DNA from: Phoenix dactylifera
Lineage: Eukaryota; Streptophyta; Magnoliopsida; Arecales; Arecaceae
Assembly (NCBI RefSeq): GCF_009389715.1
Contig: NC_052402.1
Location: 23,694,013 to 23,758,012 of the forward strand
Direction: 5' to 3'
DNA: 64,000 bases
Each line of letters opens with the position of its first letter. Position 1 is the stretch's first letter. The notes below the pieces were generated by a model that was given only the letters and a program-made list of their open reading frames with translations, had not been told where the DNA came from and did no database searches. Both the position numbers and the translations under genes were made by a program. This document shows, one piece after another, positions 36,301 through 48,094 of this stretch.

Positions 36301-39300
36301 CCAGGCACACCAAAGAACTGCTAGAAGTGTCATGAACTAATCAGCACGATTAGATGATTTTGGTTTTTGTAGCAGATTTAGTTTCGACCAATCGGTAAGT
36401 GGCAAAGTGAAGAAGACATCATAGTCTGCTGTAGGGAGGAAGTAGTGTCATACCAGTGACAATTTTGAGCAGTCTCTAATGGCGTGAAGAATAGTTTCAG
36501 TTTCAGAGTTACATCTTGAACATTCTTTCCTTCGGGAAAGCCCACGCTGACCGACCGACGCTGGCTCCATACTGTTGTAGTGCTATATGGAAGCTTTCTA
36601 AAGTTTTGATTTATGAATTCACCGTCGAGATCTGGGGAAGGGAAGGTTTCCCCTCCCCCGAACCCCCTCCCCTTCCAAGGGTTATGGAACCCGAACCTCG
36701 TAACCTTAGGTTCGGGAACTTTCGGGATATCAGGGGATGGGATGGTTTCCCCTCCCCCGAACCCCCTCCCCTTCCTTAGGCTATGGAACGTTACCCCCCC
36801 AAAGCCCCCCTCGGGGGGGAATAGGAGGTAATTAAACTAGACGAAAGGCCGGGGGGCCCACCCCCCGAACCCCCGGTGTTCTCAAACGGCGAAGCCTTAC
36901 CGCTTCCGGTTTTGAATCCAATCCATAACCTCATAAATTGGATCCAAAACCTCATCAAAACAGAAAAGCTTCCATACTATAACAGGAATTTCTCTTGAAC
37001 TGCAACTATACTGTGTGTAGCCTATTGTGGCAACACAGTTACAAAAAGGTTTTAAATTTTTTGCGGGCATTTAAGATGGAATAACCAGCACCAGCCTGTA
37101 GTAGCATCAATGGGGATAGATAGGCCTTGATTATAGGTTGATTTGACAGAAAAGAGGCTATTAGAAGTTCCCATCAACAACATACGATCAGCCATAGCAT
37201 CATTGAGAGGAATAGGCACAGCCCTTATATGCTTTAGGACTTCACTAGGGATGCTGGAGGTTAAACCACTGAATTTCCACATTTTATTTTCATCAATAAC
37301 ATCTGCCACGTTAAGCTGAAGCTCCTCTTGTGCTATTCGACACCCGAGTAGTCACATAAGGGTTTTCGCCAACCCATTTGTCAAACCAAAGTGAGGTTCT
37401 TTCTCCATTACCAAGCCTGCTGAGTAACCCTTTTTTAAACATTCTACTCCTTTGAGGATATTCTTCCATGTAAAAGAGTCTGATGCTTTCAACCTTCTAG
37501 TCAAGAGGTCGCCATCTTGTAATACTTTTGTTTGAGTGCTCGAACCCAAAGTGCTGAATTGTTGTGAAGTAACTACTAATCCAATCTAGCAAGGAGGGCA
37601 TCATTACATAGCCACATGGATCTCAAGCCCATCCCTCCATATTTTTTAGGTTAAACACAGTTTCCCAACTCACCAAGTGAAGCTTCCTTTCTTCAGGCTC
37701 ATCACCCCAAATAAAATCTCGGTTGAGCTTGTCAATTTAATCACAAATTGATCTAGGTAGATAGTTGGTCTGCATAGAATAAATTGGGATAGTGGATGTG
37801 ACCGATTTAATGAACATAATTCTCCCTACAAGATTTAGAGTTTCTGACTTCCATCCTGCCAAGCGCGATTGAACTTTCTCCACCGTTGGGTTAAAAGTAG
37901 ATTTAGAGACCCGAGACTGTATAATGGGCACACCAAGATACTTCCTGAAATTAGAAGTGAGAGAGATTCTACACCTTTGGCTGATTCTTTTGGCCTTCCT
38001 TCTTGAAGGATTTTTAGAGACAAAAAGTTTAGATTTCTGAAGACTTAATTGTTTTCTCGGAAGCCTTACTAAACTTGTTAAGTGTCCGCATTACTACCTT
38101 GGCTTGTGTGAGAAAAGCTTCTGAAAAATAATCAAGTAGTCCACAAAGAAATGGTGGGAGAAGGGCAGACCATCCTTTGCAAGAGTGAGGGGCTTCCACC
38201 GTTTCTCTTCGACTTCTTTAGTGATCTTGCTAGATAGTTTCTTCATCCAAAGCACAAAGAGGTACAGGGAGAGTGGGTCCCCTTGTCATAGACCTCATGT
38301 GCCTGGAAAAGCTGAAGTAATTCCCCATTCCAATTAATGGAGAATTTAGTAGAAGAGATGAAAGACATGACAAGCCCCGCGAGTGGTCTCGGCATATTCA
38401 AATCAATAAGAGTTTGGTGCAGAAAATTCCATCTCACTTTGTCATATGCCTTTTCCAGGTCAATTTTCATAGCCATAAACCCCTTTTTTCCTGTTGTTCT
38501 CATCTTGATGATTGCTTCTTGAGTGAGAATGACTTTATCAGAAGTGCTCCTCCCTAGAATGAAACAACTCTGATATTGTGAAATTAAGAGATCCAGAAGA
38601 AGCCTAGGTCTCAACGATTAACATGGTGATCAACTTGTAAGCAACGTTCATAAACTGATTGGATGAAGTTGCGAAACTGATTCTGGTTGCACCACTTCTG
38701 GGAATGAGAGTCATGTAAGTCAAGTTAAGCTCCTGTGGAAAAGAAGCATTAGCAAAAGCAGAATGAACAAGATTGAACAAAGTATTGCTTACAATTTCCC
38801 AATTTTTCTGGTAAAAGATTGCTTAGATGCCATCCGAACTAGGACTTTTGAGAGGATGCATGAGGAAGAGCACCTTCTTCACTTCTTCTAACATGATTGG
38901 AGCCATAAAAATTTGCTGTTCACCAGTATTTAGAGAGGGGTGCAGGGCATTGATTAGCATCCATGAAGTAGAATCATGATCAATAGTAAACAGTCACTTG
39001 AAGTGCTTAAGGACGTAGGCCTTTAACTCTTCTTTATCAGAGCACCAAGCACCATTAGGAGGTCTTAAGCTCTCCACTTTGTTTTTACTCTTCCGGATGA
39101 GAGTTGAAGTATTTTAGAATTTTGTATTTAGATTGCTGTGCTCCAACCATTTAACTCTGGACTTTTGACACCAGTGTAACTCCTCATACCTGAAACCCCT
39201 CTTCAAATTGCAAAAGTTGCTCTAAAGGAGAGTGAAAGAGCAGTTTTTGATGCCCCTCAATTCTTGCCAATGTCCTGTGTTTATTTGCAAAGATATTCCC

Positions 39301-42300
39301 AGAAACTTCTTTGTTCCAATTTTTAACAGCAGCTGTCAAGGCATTAGTAGCGTCAATGATAGAATGATTATTAGGCATCCAAGCATCATAAATATGCAAC
39401 AACCAAGCAGCCTCGTACCTGAAGCATCTGAGATGAGGTGGAGGTAATAAGCCATCTGTATCCAGCATAATAATGGGCAAGACTTTCACCCTGGCTTCTG
39501 TAAACATGTGTTTCCACCGGACATTAACTAAGACGCGATCTGTATGTTCTTTTTTTGGGCATTTGCCCTCTGATTTCTGGTCCAGGTGAAGCAGGGGCCA
39601 GATGCACCCAAGTCAACAATATTGCAATGGCTTATCCAATCAGTAAACCAACTGCACCTCCACTGGGATGAAAGCATTCCATTAGTTTCATTAACGGATG
39701 CAAAATCATTGAAATCTCCAGCTAGGGCTCATGGAAGTGAGGTTGCAGATGAATACTCAATCATAGCTTGCCACAATAGCTCTTGTGAGTGAGAGGGTGC
39801 GGTCTCACATGCGCAAAAGAGAGAAGCCACTGGAAGGCATTGACACCAACAATATTTGTATCATGGTAGTACGCAAAAAAAAACTTCGTACCGTACCGTA
39901 CTGATACTATGCTAGTGTGGCACCGGTACGGGATCCGGTATTAGTACGGTGAACCTTATTTTGTATAGATGACTTGAGCATCTGATGGTAGAACTGGAAG
40001 ATCAATCACATCGCCCTTCCACATGAAACAAAGGCCGGCTGAATAGTCCTAAAATGGCACTTTGTAGTCACAAACCAAACTGAGCTGGTAGATTCATGAG
40101 GTCAGCACCAGAAGCTCTTGTCTCTAGCAAACAAATTGCTTGCGAACAGTATTCACGGCAAATATCATGCAGGTTGAGCCGAAACTTGTTATTTCCAACT
40201 TCATGACTATTCCGGACTGTAGCTTTCATAGTTACCAGGGATAGCAAAGAGATAATGAGACTCATCAATATTGTCACTAATCTTGTAGCTTCATCACTCC
40301 AAGGCATGAAGAGCATGAGCGGGTGAGCTCCACCTCTTCCTCTACCTTATGCGGGAGTGCGACCTGCTCCCCGGTCCCATGGTGCTTTTTCTTACCGTTA
40401 GCGCCCTGTTAGTGCTTCTTTACTCTTGCAAATTTGACTTGTACCCAACTTGTCCAAAACAAGGGCTCCAACTGCATTCATGACAGCAAGAGGATGATTC
40501 TGTGGTATTACGAGAGCTTCGCCTATTGAGATGGTCACTGAGGGCTTCTTTGGTAATTGAGTTAGAGGAGGGAACTTGTACGTCAGGAGGCCTAGGATTG
40601 AGCTTATGGCTAGGTGCATCATGTATGGGGGATCAAAAGACTGAAGCAGGGGCTGTTGGTACAGGTTATTAACGTGAGGGTTTGCAGCCACTACGGTGGC
40701 ATTGGTTGAAGTATACGGTTGTGGTTGGACTTAGGGGAGTTGAAATTTCTTAACTTATATCAAGGCATAGGGATATCAGAACAGGCTTGGTTTTTTTGTT
40801 TGGTTTGGTGGGCTTGGAGTGGTGGGTTAGGGTGTGTCTTGGGTGACTGTTCTTGGATGTTGGGTTTTGGGTTGCTTGGATTACGACGAACTTCAGTCTC
40901 CCTCTGGTGTTGATTTCCATGCATAGAGTCCAGAGAATCCACGCTTTCCAAAGTTCAGTCTTTCCTTTGATAACAGAGGATTTCAAATCTGTTTTGGTTG
41001 TTTTGATTTTCCAAACATTCTCTCCTTGGTTTTTGCCGAGTATATTGACTTTCCTTCCTTGACTGCAGTGTGGACAGTGTTGAGCAATCATCCATGAACC
41101 TAAACTCTCCTTCTCTGCCTGGGATTGTACTGGCGTCGTCGGTGGTGGTGTTGGAGTGGCCGACGAAGGTGCTGCCCTCTAGTTTGCTTCACCTTCTTCA
41201 CCCTTTTTCTTTGTTGGACATGATTCCTCCCTATGTCCGTATGCCCTATAGTGAAAACAAATGAGATGCAATCCCTCATATTCAATCCTCTGGATAATTT
41301 TTCCTACCTTGACTTTTGAAACTAGAGCCTTTTGTAGTCTAACTTCGACTCAGATTCTTGCATAACGACCTTGATTTTCCAAACCTGTGTTTGTATCGTG
41401 TTTGATTGGCTTCTCAATATGTTGAGCAATATCTAACAGATCCTCTTTATCATAATCATGGTCTGCCGTACCGGTACGTACCGGTCCGGCCTGGGGCCGG
41501 TACCGGATCAGCGTAAAATTCGGTACCGGTAATTTATTGTTGAAGGACCGGTACGCCACCGGTACGCCACCGGTTCGGACCGGTACGCCACCGGTACGCC
41601 ACCGGTTCGGACCGGTACGGACCGGTACGCCACCGGTACGGACCGGTACGCCACCGGTACGGAACCGGTTTCGTACCGGTCCGGGCCGCCACCGGTACGC
41701 CGACCGGTACCGGTACGGCGGACCTTGATCATAATATTCAACAGGCTATTCCGGCAATGGGATCCAAGTTATGGCAATGTTAAGTTAACAACTGCTCTGA
41801 AGGCAATGATCAAACATGAGATATGGTCCACCAGGAAGAACATCCTTCACATGATCTGCATGGTCAAAACAAGCAGCATAAACCCATTGCTAGATACAAA
41901 GACTCAAAACTCACCTTCCACAATCTCTTCAGTTTCTCAATGAGTATGGGATAATTTACAGATCGTCCCAGCACTTTCATGATTACTGCTCTTGCCTAAG
42001 GGCCGTGAAGGCTATGCTTTGTTTCTTTAGTTTTTCGAACTTTCGGGATATCCAAATCATTTATGTCATCTTCCTCATCATCTGATACATCCTCCTAACC
42101 GTGGTTAAGATTTGAAGCGGACTTAGGACTGGACACAAGAGTCTCTTTGAATGATCTCATGCGAGAAAATTTACAGTCTTCCATGGGGGTCTCCTTTTTT
42201 TATTATTTCTTTTTTTTTTCTTCAATTTCAATCAATATTCTTCGAATAATACTTTTGTAACAAGAATTGAATTTAAGTTTTAATGGAACCTGGCTTTTGA

Positions 42301-45300
42301 ATTTTACATCGTTGTTGAGCTTGAGAATTTCTTGATCGACTTTCTTTTGCAAAACTCGCTCATGCCTTTCCTTCCTTTCTTTAATAAGTCCTTTTGACAC
42401 ATTTTTTAGACTCCCGATAATATCCCCAAAGTCACAAGCTTGAAAAATACTTCAGACTTTTTAGTTAGAAAATACTAATTTTTCTTAATAGGAAAATATT
42501 TTTCTTGCGCTCCTCTTTTCTATTTCCTCTCTATTTGTTTCTTTTCTTGTAATTAACACTTAATAACTATCCTTTTCATATTTTTCTTTGTTTTACTTAC
42601 CTCTTAACTCGCCAAATTTATTGCTCTCATTTTCACTTCTCAAAATTACTCCTTTCCTTTTCGATTTGTTTCTTCTCCTGTCAATTAACGCTTAATAAAA
42701 TATTGGCTAGTAGAACTTCTAAATGAAAAAGCAGTTTGTTGTTTGCTAACTTCAATTTTGAAATGCTATGAAACTTTAACATTTATTTTTGATAACCAGA
42801 CCAAGAAAATGCTTTTAGTATCAAGAAATGACTGTAAAAAATATTGCATAGTACTTCAAATGTTTAACTGTTTATATTATCAAAAACATGTTATTATAAA
42901 GTATTTTTAATTTAGAAATTATTTATTTTAATCTAAATAATATAATATTTTATATTTATTATAAATGTATAACAATATTTTATGTTATTATGATTATAAC
43001 TATATTATTATTATATAATAGAATCAGGTGATATTAGTATTTTAATATAATATTATAATAGGATTAATATTGTTATAATTTATAATACAATTATTATAAT
43101 ATAATAATAATAATACAAATGTTATAATAAAAAGTAATATAATATCTTATCTTATATTATGTTATATTATATTGTATTGTTATTATACTGTACTATCAAA
43201 AGCTGTTCCTATAAAGCTTTATTAATTCGTAAATTATTTTTAATATTTAAATTAAATAATATAATTATTTTTTAGAGTGATTATCACGTAATAAAGAATA
43301 TCATAACACCAAACTGCGTAGTTCGTGATTGCAATAGCAACACAAATATTTGATTTTGTTCACCCAAATACAAAATGGCAGTAAAAGAGTTGTTCATATA
43401 TCCACAATCATAGTAGCAACATAAATATTCACAAATATGTTAAAAGGAGTAGATCCTCCTCATCGTCATGAGGTTGAAACTTAAAATCCTTAACTGCATG
43501 ATTATTGGCAATAAAAAGCTGCCAACTTAAATGATTATGGTAATAAAAAATATTTTAACTTAGATTTTAAAAAATTTCGTTACCGGAATTCAAACTCGGG
43601 TATCTCAAGCGAGCTTTGCCTCCCACCCTCATAAAAAAAGCTTCCTGGCATATCTTAAGTAGAGCTTTTGTCCAAAAGCTCCAAATCAAAGCTTTTTCTA
43701 GTAGACCTTTTTTAGTTTGTGGAGGAGCAAGAAAGATATTTCAAAATTTTTATGTAACACCTCAAAATCACCCAAAAGAGCTTTTGGCCTTTCAAGAAGC
43801 ACCTTTTGGCCCTCCAAGATGGGGCCTAAGGTCCTGTTTGGAGGAGCTGTTAGTTGTAGAGCTTTTGGAAGTAGAGCTATTGGAAGTAGAGCTGTTTGAA
43901 GCAGAGCATTTATAAAAAGCTGTTTGCTGTTTGGTAACTACATTTCTAAATTACTGTGCTACTTTAACATATGTTTGGTAAACAAACTGAGAAAGTACTT
44001 TTGTGAGACAAAATGACCATAAAGGACATTACCAGTATTATATAATAGAGCATAATAAAATATAATATGTATTAATACATAAATATATGATATAGTATGA
44101 TATTAATGTAATGTAATATAATATTATTATAATATAGTACTATAACATTATGTATTATAGAATAATAATTTAATATAATATTAAATTATTTAACATAACA
44201 TATCAATGTATTATGATATAATGTAATATAATATTATATTTATAGTATAATACAATAAAAAATATATAAAATATTATAATTATTAGTGTAAATTAATTTT
44301 TCATCATTCTAATGACCATTTATCTCTCTAACAAATAGAGAGAAAGGAAGAAGAAGATTGAGAGGGAAAGGGGGAAAGGAAGAGGCGGGATAAAGGTTTT
44401 GGGGAAAAAAAGTGTGATTTAAATGGGAGTATTTTGGTCCAAAAAACAGCTTTCCGACAAAGCTGAAAACGGTATTTTCGGAAAGATCCAAATTGGAGCT
44501 TCTTCCCAAAAACTGTTTTCAGCTTCCCGCAAAAACTGAAACAGCTTTCCGAAAATTTTACCAAACACCATTTTTTATCTAAAAGTACTTTTGGAGGGCC
44601 AGAAAGTGCTTTTTGGCCCTCCAAAAGCTTCCCCAAATAGGGCCTAAATCTTGTTGAATGAATTGGCTGCTTGCCTCTATTTTCTTGGTGTAACAGACCT
44701 ACTATCACCTAAGATATTGCATGTAGGTTATATTCAGAAGCGCAGATGTAGCAGGGCCATTTACTTTTATGTTTGTTTTGTTCTATTTTGTCTTCCTTAA
44801 CTTTACTTTTCTTTTTTTTCATTTTTTAATGTTGTTTCTAAATGAGAAATAATAAAATGAAACTCTTTTCATCTGATTCTGAACATGTAATGTTTCTTTG
44901 TTTAGTTGGACCAAGGACCTATCATACGAGTCCTCATCAATTACATACAACTGAGTCTCAAGGTTCTACTTTGTATCAAATGCTGCCACATTTTCCCCCA
45001 GACACCTCATGGAGAAGCCCTGTTCAATATTCAGCTCCATACACAAGCTGCGAAGGAACTCCTGTTGGTGGCTTCAGTGTCTTGACTAGACCTCGTGGTT
45101 CCTCTGCCGGCTACTATCCCTCAACTCCTTTAAGCGGCAGTTTCAGCCCTCACTATGGACGAGGAGGCAGCCATGTGAGTCCTCCAGGAATGAGAGGTAG
45201 CCCGCATTCAAATTCTGGTAGAGGCAGAGGTGGGCGATTCAGTGGCAACCGCAGTCCACAGTGGACTGGAGGACGGGGCTACAGCTCCTATTGTACTGGT

Positions 45301-45519
45301 TCAGGCCGGCAGGAAATTGATCACTACTACCTGAAGTCCATGGTAAAAGACCCATGGCGTAAGTTAAATCCTATTGTTGGTGATATAACCAAGCCAAGGA
45401 ATTGGTCTCTTGACTCGAAGAAAGCAGAGGTTGCTGAGCGTGGCAACGAGTACGGTTTTTCTAAAACAGGCTGCCTGGCTCAGTTTCTTGCAGATGAAGA
45501 GGCTGCCAGTGAGACGTAG
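33376..45519 (+). CDS. SIC: SICKLE-like hydroxyproline-rich protein
   Basis: There are two coding exons, 33376-33661 (phase 1, donor GTAACG) and 44906-45519 (acceptor TTGTTTAG), giving 299 residues. The start [20 protein letters not shown] and the block [14 protein letters not shown] match Arabidopsis SICKLE (At4g24500) as I recall it. The middle is rich in Pro, Ser and Gly with [14 protein letters not shown] repeats, so it is probably disordered and RNA-associated. The C-terminal block reads [20 protein letters not shown] and resembles the conserved SICKLE tail. SICKLE is a nuclear protein that affects microRNA biogenesis and intron handling under stress. I chose the ATG at 33376 because upstream in-frame sequence has no family similarity. 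The 11.2-kb intron is unusually long and packed with nested transposons. Confidence 0.78.
34981..35147. repeat. GTACC-rich repeat, copy C (degenerate)
   Basis: The right end CAAAATGACGAACCTTG is the complement of CAAGGTTCGTCATTTTG, the family terminus. The left end TATAGGTTTGGTATACTGG is a poor match. Internal words such as CATAGCATACCGTACTGAAT are typical. No clean target duplication is visible, so this is an older copy. Confidence 0.5.
35491..35516. repeat. (CT)13 microsatellite
   Basis: An uninterrupted CT dinucleotide run in the SICKLE-like intron. Confidence 0.95.
36588..36974. mobile_element. Small TIR element with GC-rich core, nested in LINE
   Basis: The ends TGGAAGCTTTCTAAAGTTTTGAT (left, 23 nt, described from 36588) and the complement of the right end agree at about 20 of 23 positions. 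Flanking heptamers TGCTATA (36581-36587) and TACTATA (36975-36981) match 6 of 7. The core is very C-rich and contains a ~34-bp word (GGTTTCCCCTCCCCCGAACC onward) twice, at about 36646 and 36748. It interrupts the LINE just before its zinc-binding domain. An alternative duplication TCCATACT (36566-36573 and 36971-36978) also fits; the exact boundary is ambiguous. Confidence 0.55.
39862..39958. mobile_element. hAT-like GTACCGG element, copy D (97 bp), nested in LINE
   Basis: The ends are CATGGTAGTACGC (left) and GTACGGTGAACCTTA (right). The flanking octamers are ATTTGTAT (39854-39861) and TTTTGTAT (39959-39966), 7 of 8 identical. Removing the element and one octamer restores an open LINE endonuclease frame on the minus strand ([18 protein letters not shown]). 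It is a small internal-deletion form of the family. Confidence 0.75.
41457..41727. mobile_element. hAT-like GTACCGG element, copy E (271 bp), nested in LINE
   Basis: The terminal repeats are CATGGTCTGCCGTACCGGTA and, inverted, CAAGGTCCGCCGTACCGGTA (18 of 20). The 8-bp duplication ATCATAAT is perfect (41449-41456 and 41728-41735). Excision in silico restores the LINE ORF1 frame as [17 protein letters not shown]. The interior is a run of ACCGGTACGCCACCGGTACG words, so the element is highly self-complementary. It is the youngest-looking copy in the window. Confidence 0.9.
42700..43826. repeat. Truncated Harbinger-like element, AT-rich
   Basis: The right end (inverted) reads TTAGGCCCCATCTTGGAGGGCCAAAAGG and closely resembles the terminus of the adjacent 43830-44644 element, next to a TAA. 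Internal words such as GCAGTTTGTTGTTTGCTAAC and CTTTAACATTTATTTTTGATAA match the neighbour's 43920-44000 segment. I cannot find the left terminus. The interior (42.85-43.3 kb) is (TA)-rich. Confidence 0.45.
43830..44644. mobile_element. PIF/Harbinger-like non-autonomous element, 815 bp
   Basis: The left end GGTCCTGTTTGGAGGAGCT and the inverted right end GGCCCTATTTGGGGAAGCT form terminal repeats of the GG-CCTGTTTGG type known from Tourist-like MITEs. A 3-bp TAA flanks both sides (43827-43829 and 44645-44647), the usual Harbinger target. The interior is AT-rich with no transposase. The subterminal word AGCTTTTGGAGGGCCAAAA recurs. Confidence 0.7.
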
Positions 45520-48094
45520 TTTCTGTATTTCGATTTCAGAGTTATGTTTTCACAAAAATGTCAGCTTCAGGAAGCAATCAGTGTTGTTAATTGAGCATAA
45601 AGCATTGGGAATCTGGTTAGCGTGGAATTCAGCTCGGTCGGTGAGATGCCCTGCATCCATCTCAGGTTACAAGGGGTTGGATTTATGTAGGATTCGTGTA
45701 AAATACAAGAAATTGAGTGGAATCAACTTGGTTTGTTGATTTAGTAATATCAGATTATTACAGAAGAAAAGTACAAGATTAATTGTCACACTGATTGCAT
45801 ATTATCTCCTCTCTTTATGTCAAACAGATGCTCCGCTTGGGACTATTTTACTTTTTTGGTTACTGAAAAATGATCGGAAGTGCCACTTGTTTATCCGCTT
45901 GCGATGTGATTTCATTCAAACCTTAATGAATCCCACCAAAACTTTGCATGCTCATCCCTCCTGCCGCATGGACAGGTGATTGCAGTGCGACATAGGGTCT
46001 TATGGGAGATGCTTTTGTACTTAGATCAAGGCAATTCATCTCGTTAACTGTTGGATACGAGTCAAAATGTCACAAGTTCATCTGCCTCTATTTTGTTATT
46101 TTATCACTACTGTATGTTCATTTTGTAATACTGAGGGTATTTACTGCGGCTCTAGCCATAAATTTGAGTCCTTTTCAGTAAGGAGTTTGCTACATAATAA
46201 TCTTCTGGTTCGTTGATGGTTTATTAGGGTGAAAAATGCCAATTTTACCTCTAATGATCAGGGAAGTTTATAGAAGTACTCAGAGGTCAGGCCTTGGCCT
46301 GGGAATCTTGGGCATAATTCAGGCCATGCCAGGCTCAGGCCTGAACTGTAATCCTGGCATGGTTCGGGTCTAGGCCTGAACCTGCCTATTTGCAGCTCTA
46401 TTATGTAGACCAGTGAGTATCAGCCTCTTTTTTTTTGTTTTTTAATAGTCAACCAAAATTAAAATAGTTATTGAATAATTGCACCAAATCGGTGTAGTCT
46501 CAGAAGGCTGAGGTCCTGGTTACGCTGACATGATGCTAAGATAGAATCGGAATATTGGAGATGGCAATCAATGGGTAAGGATCATGCAAGTATGTATTTA
46601 GTCCCATATCAACTATCTATTAGGTAGATATTGAAAACTTATATAGAACTAAGAAATCTAAATAAGCTTTGTTTTAGATGAGGCCTATTGAAGATAAGAT
46701 CCATTTTTAAATCATGTTAACCGGTTATCATAGATCCTACCCATCTCGATCTGTTTATTAAACAAGTCTTACATGGCGGACCGTGTTATTTTCTTAATAA
46801 ATAGGTTGGGTCAGTACCTGATTTTTAGCCCATAAATGGTTAATGTTAGGATTGACAGGGTTGTTTCCAAATATTTGTGTCTCAACCTGACATGAATCTA
46901 ATCCATTCCAACCAAGCGCATTGCCACCCATGGTGCAGCAAATGTAGGATGGTAAAATATTAAGTTGCCAACGCACGCTTAAGGCACTTTTCACCTTGAT
47001 TTTGATCGTAATTAAATGATTCGAGTTTGGTTTGACAGATTTTTGCAAATAGTTGTGCCTTAACTATGTATTAACATGATCCCTGTGGGATGATAAAATA
47101 TTTAGGTGCCAATTTATGACCTTTATGTGCATCAGTGCATGCCTTAATGCATTTCCCACCATGCTTTCGAAACTTAGTAATTCAGAAGCGCAGCATAAAT
47201 CGGGGTGCCGTCTGCGAGTCTAAAGATCAAGAAGGCTTTACCCTGTTATCTATAAAAGGTGGTGGCAATCTCTGAGCTCTCATGACTAGGTTTGGAATAA
47301 GTTGTGTCGTCGTGTTAATTATAAAAGAGAGTTATGAGATGCCAATTAGTTGCCTTCACTTCCCAGTTCCAGAAAGGAATTCTCGAAGGAAAGATTTTTT
47401 TTTTTTTTTTGTGATTGTAGTGTGATGTTTATCTTGAGAATTGACAAACTATTAGATTTTGATAGTAGAGGCAGATGATGCCACCCCTCTGTATAGGCCT
47501 TGATCCTTATATCTAAAGCTAGAGAAGTACTCCCAATAATATCCTCAAGCCCTACTTTAATTTTGGGTTCCTTCCATCTTTTTCCCTTTCAGTTTTTCGT
47601 TTTTTCACACTCAAAAGAACCCAATAATATCCTCAAGCCTTACTTTAATTTTGGGTTCATTCGACCTTTTTCCCCTTCAGTTTTTCGATTTTTCACGCTT
47701 AAAAGAACTAGTGGCGACTCTAAACCTCTCAAAATCCTGCCATGGCTCTCTCTCCCTTTAGTGTCCGCATAATTCAAGGTAGAATCACACAATGGAACAT
47801 GCCAAGACATGGAAATAAACAAGAATCAGATGATATCCAGAGTATAGATAACTGCATCAAATGTATTATATATTTAACAGATTTTCAGCAAATAAAAAAG
47901 ATGACATATTGAGTTCCGAAACCTCTTAGCTTTTGCTAGGTATCATATCAAGCAGTTTTCAGTTCAATGACAAGGATTCTAGATTTGTTCTTACAAAGTA
48001 TCATCATGGTAAATACAATATACATATCCCATGACACAACCCAAGACTCTTGTCTCTTAAGATTATAGCTAATCATAAATGGGCAATGTACACT
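45520..48094. other. Intergenic region between convergent SIC and ARD
   Basis: The first several hundred bases are probably the SICKLE-like 3' UTR. The remainder is degenerate repeat-like DNA. An 88-bp tandem duplication at 47532-47707 is followed by AGTGGCGACTCTAAAC, a word seen in LTR-retrotransposon untranslated regions. I find no gene. Confidence 0.5.
47532..47707. repeat. 88-bp tandem duplication
   Basis: CCCAATAATATCCTCAAGCC through CACACTCAAAAGAA (47532-47619) is repeated at 47620-47707 with about eight substitutions. Confidence 0.9.

Larger units (their letters stand above)
36075..42190 (-). mobile_element. Near full-length L1-type LINE, antisense in intron
   Basis: ORF1 starts at ATG 42184 ([16 protein letters not shown]). 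It shows a DUF4283-like part ([17 protein letters not shown]) and a zinc-knuckle region in which [15 protein letters not shown] has lost its second Cys (CFHC to CFHY). ORF2 begins around 40.3 kb. Its endonuclease contains [16 protein letters not shown] and [17 protein letters not shown] (about 39.7 kb). The reverse transcriptase has [20 protein letters not shown] and [20 protein letters not shown] (38.6-38.4 kb). The catalytic box reads FVDY instead of FADD (about 38.15 kb), so the enzyme is dead. The distal part has [19 protein letters not shown] and a zinc-binding [20 protein letters not shown]-tract near 36.07 kb may be the poly(A) tail on this strand. Three later insertions are nested in it. 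Confidence 0.85.
33662..44905 (+). other. 11.2-kb intron of the SICKLE-like gene
   Basis: The donor is ATG|GTAACG at 33662 and the acceptor TTTCTTTGTTTAG at 44905; codon phase is preserved across it. Contents: ordinary AT-rich DNA (33.7-36.0 kb) with a GTACC-rich relic near 35.0 kb and a CT microsatellite. An antisense LINE with nested insertions follows (36.1-42.2 kb). Next comes AT-rich DNA with (TA)-rich tracts (42.8-43.3 kb), then Harbinger-like elements (to 44.64 kb). Confidence 0.75.

Noticed and set aside
36588-36974. Nuclear copy of mitochondrial DNA
   Set aside because: C-rich text is suggestive, but inverted ends with a near-perfect flanking duplication favour a small transposon; kept only as something to test.
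41508-41741. Repetitive [10 protein letters not shown] / [13 protein letters not shown]s
   Set aside because: Direct translation of ACCGGTACG repeats in element E, open on both strands; not a gene.
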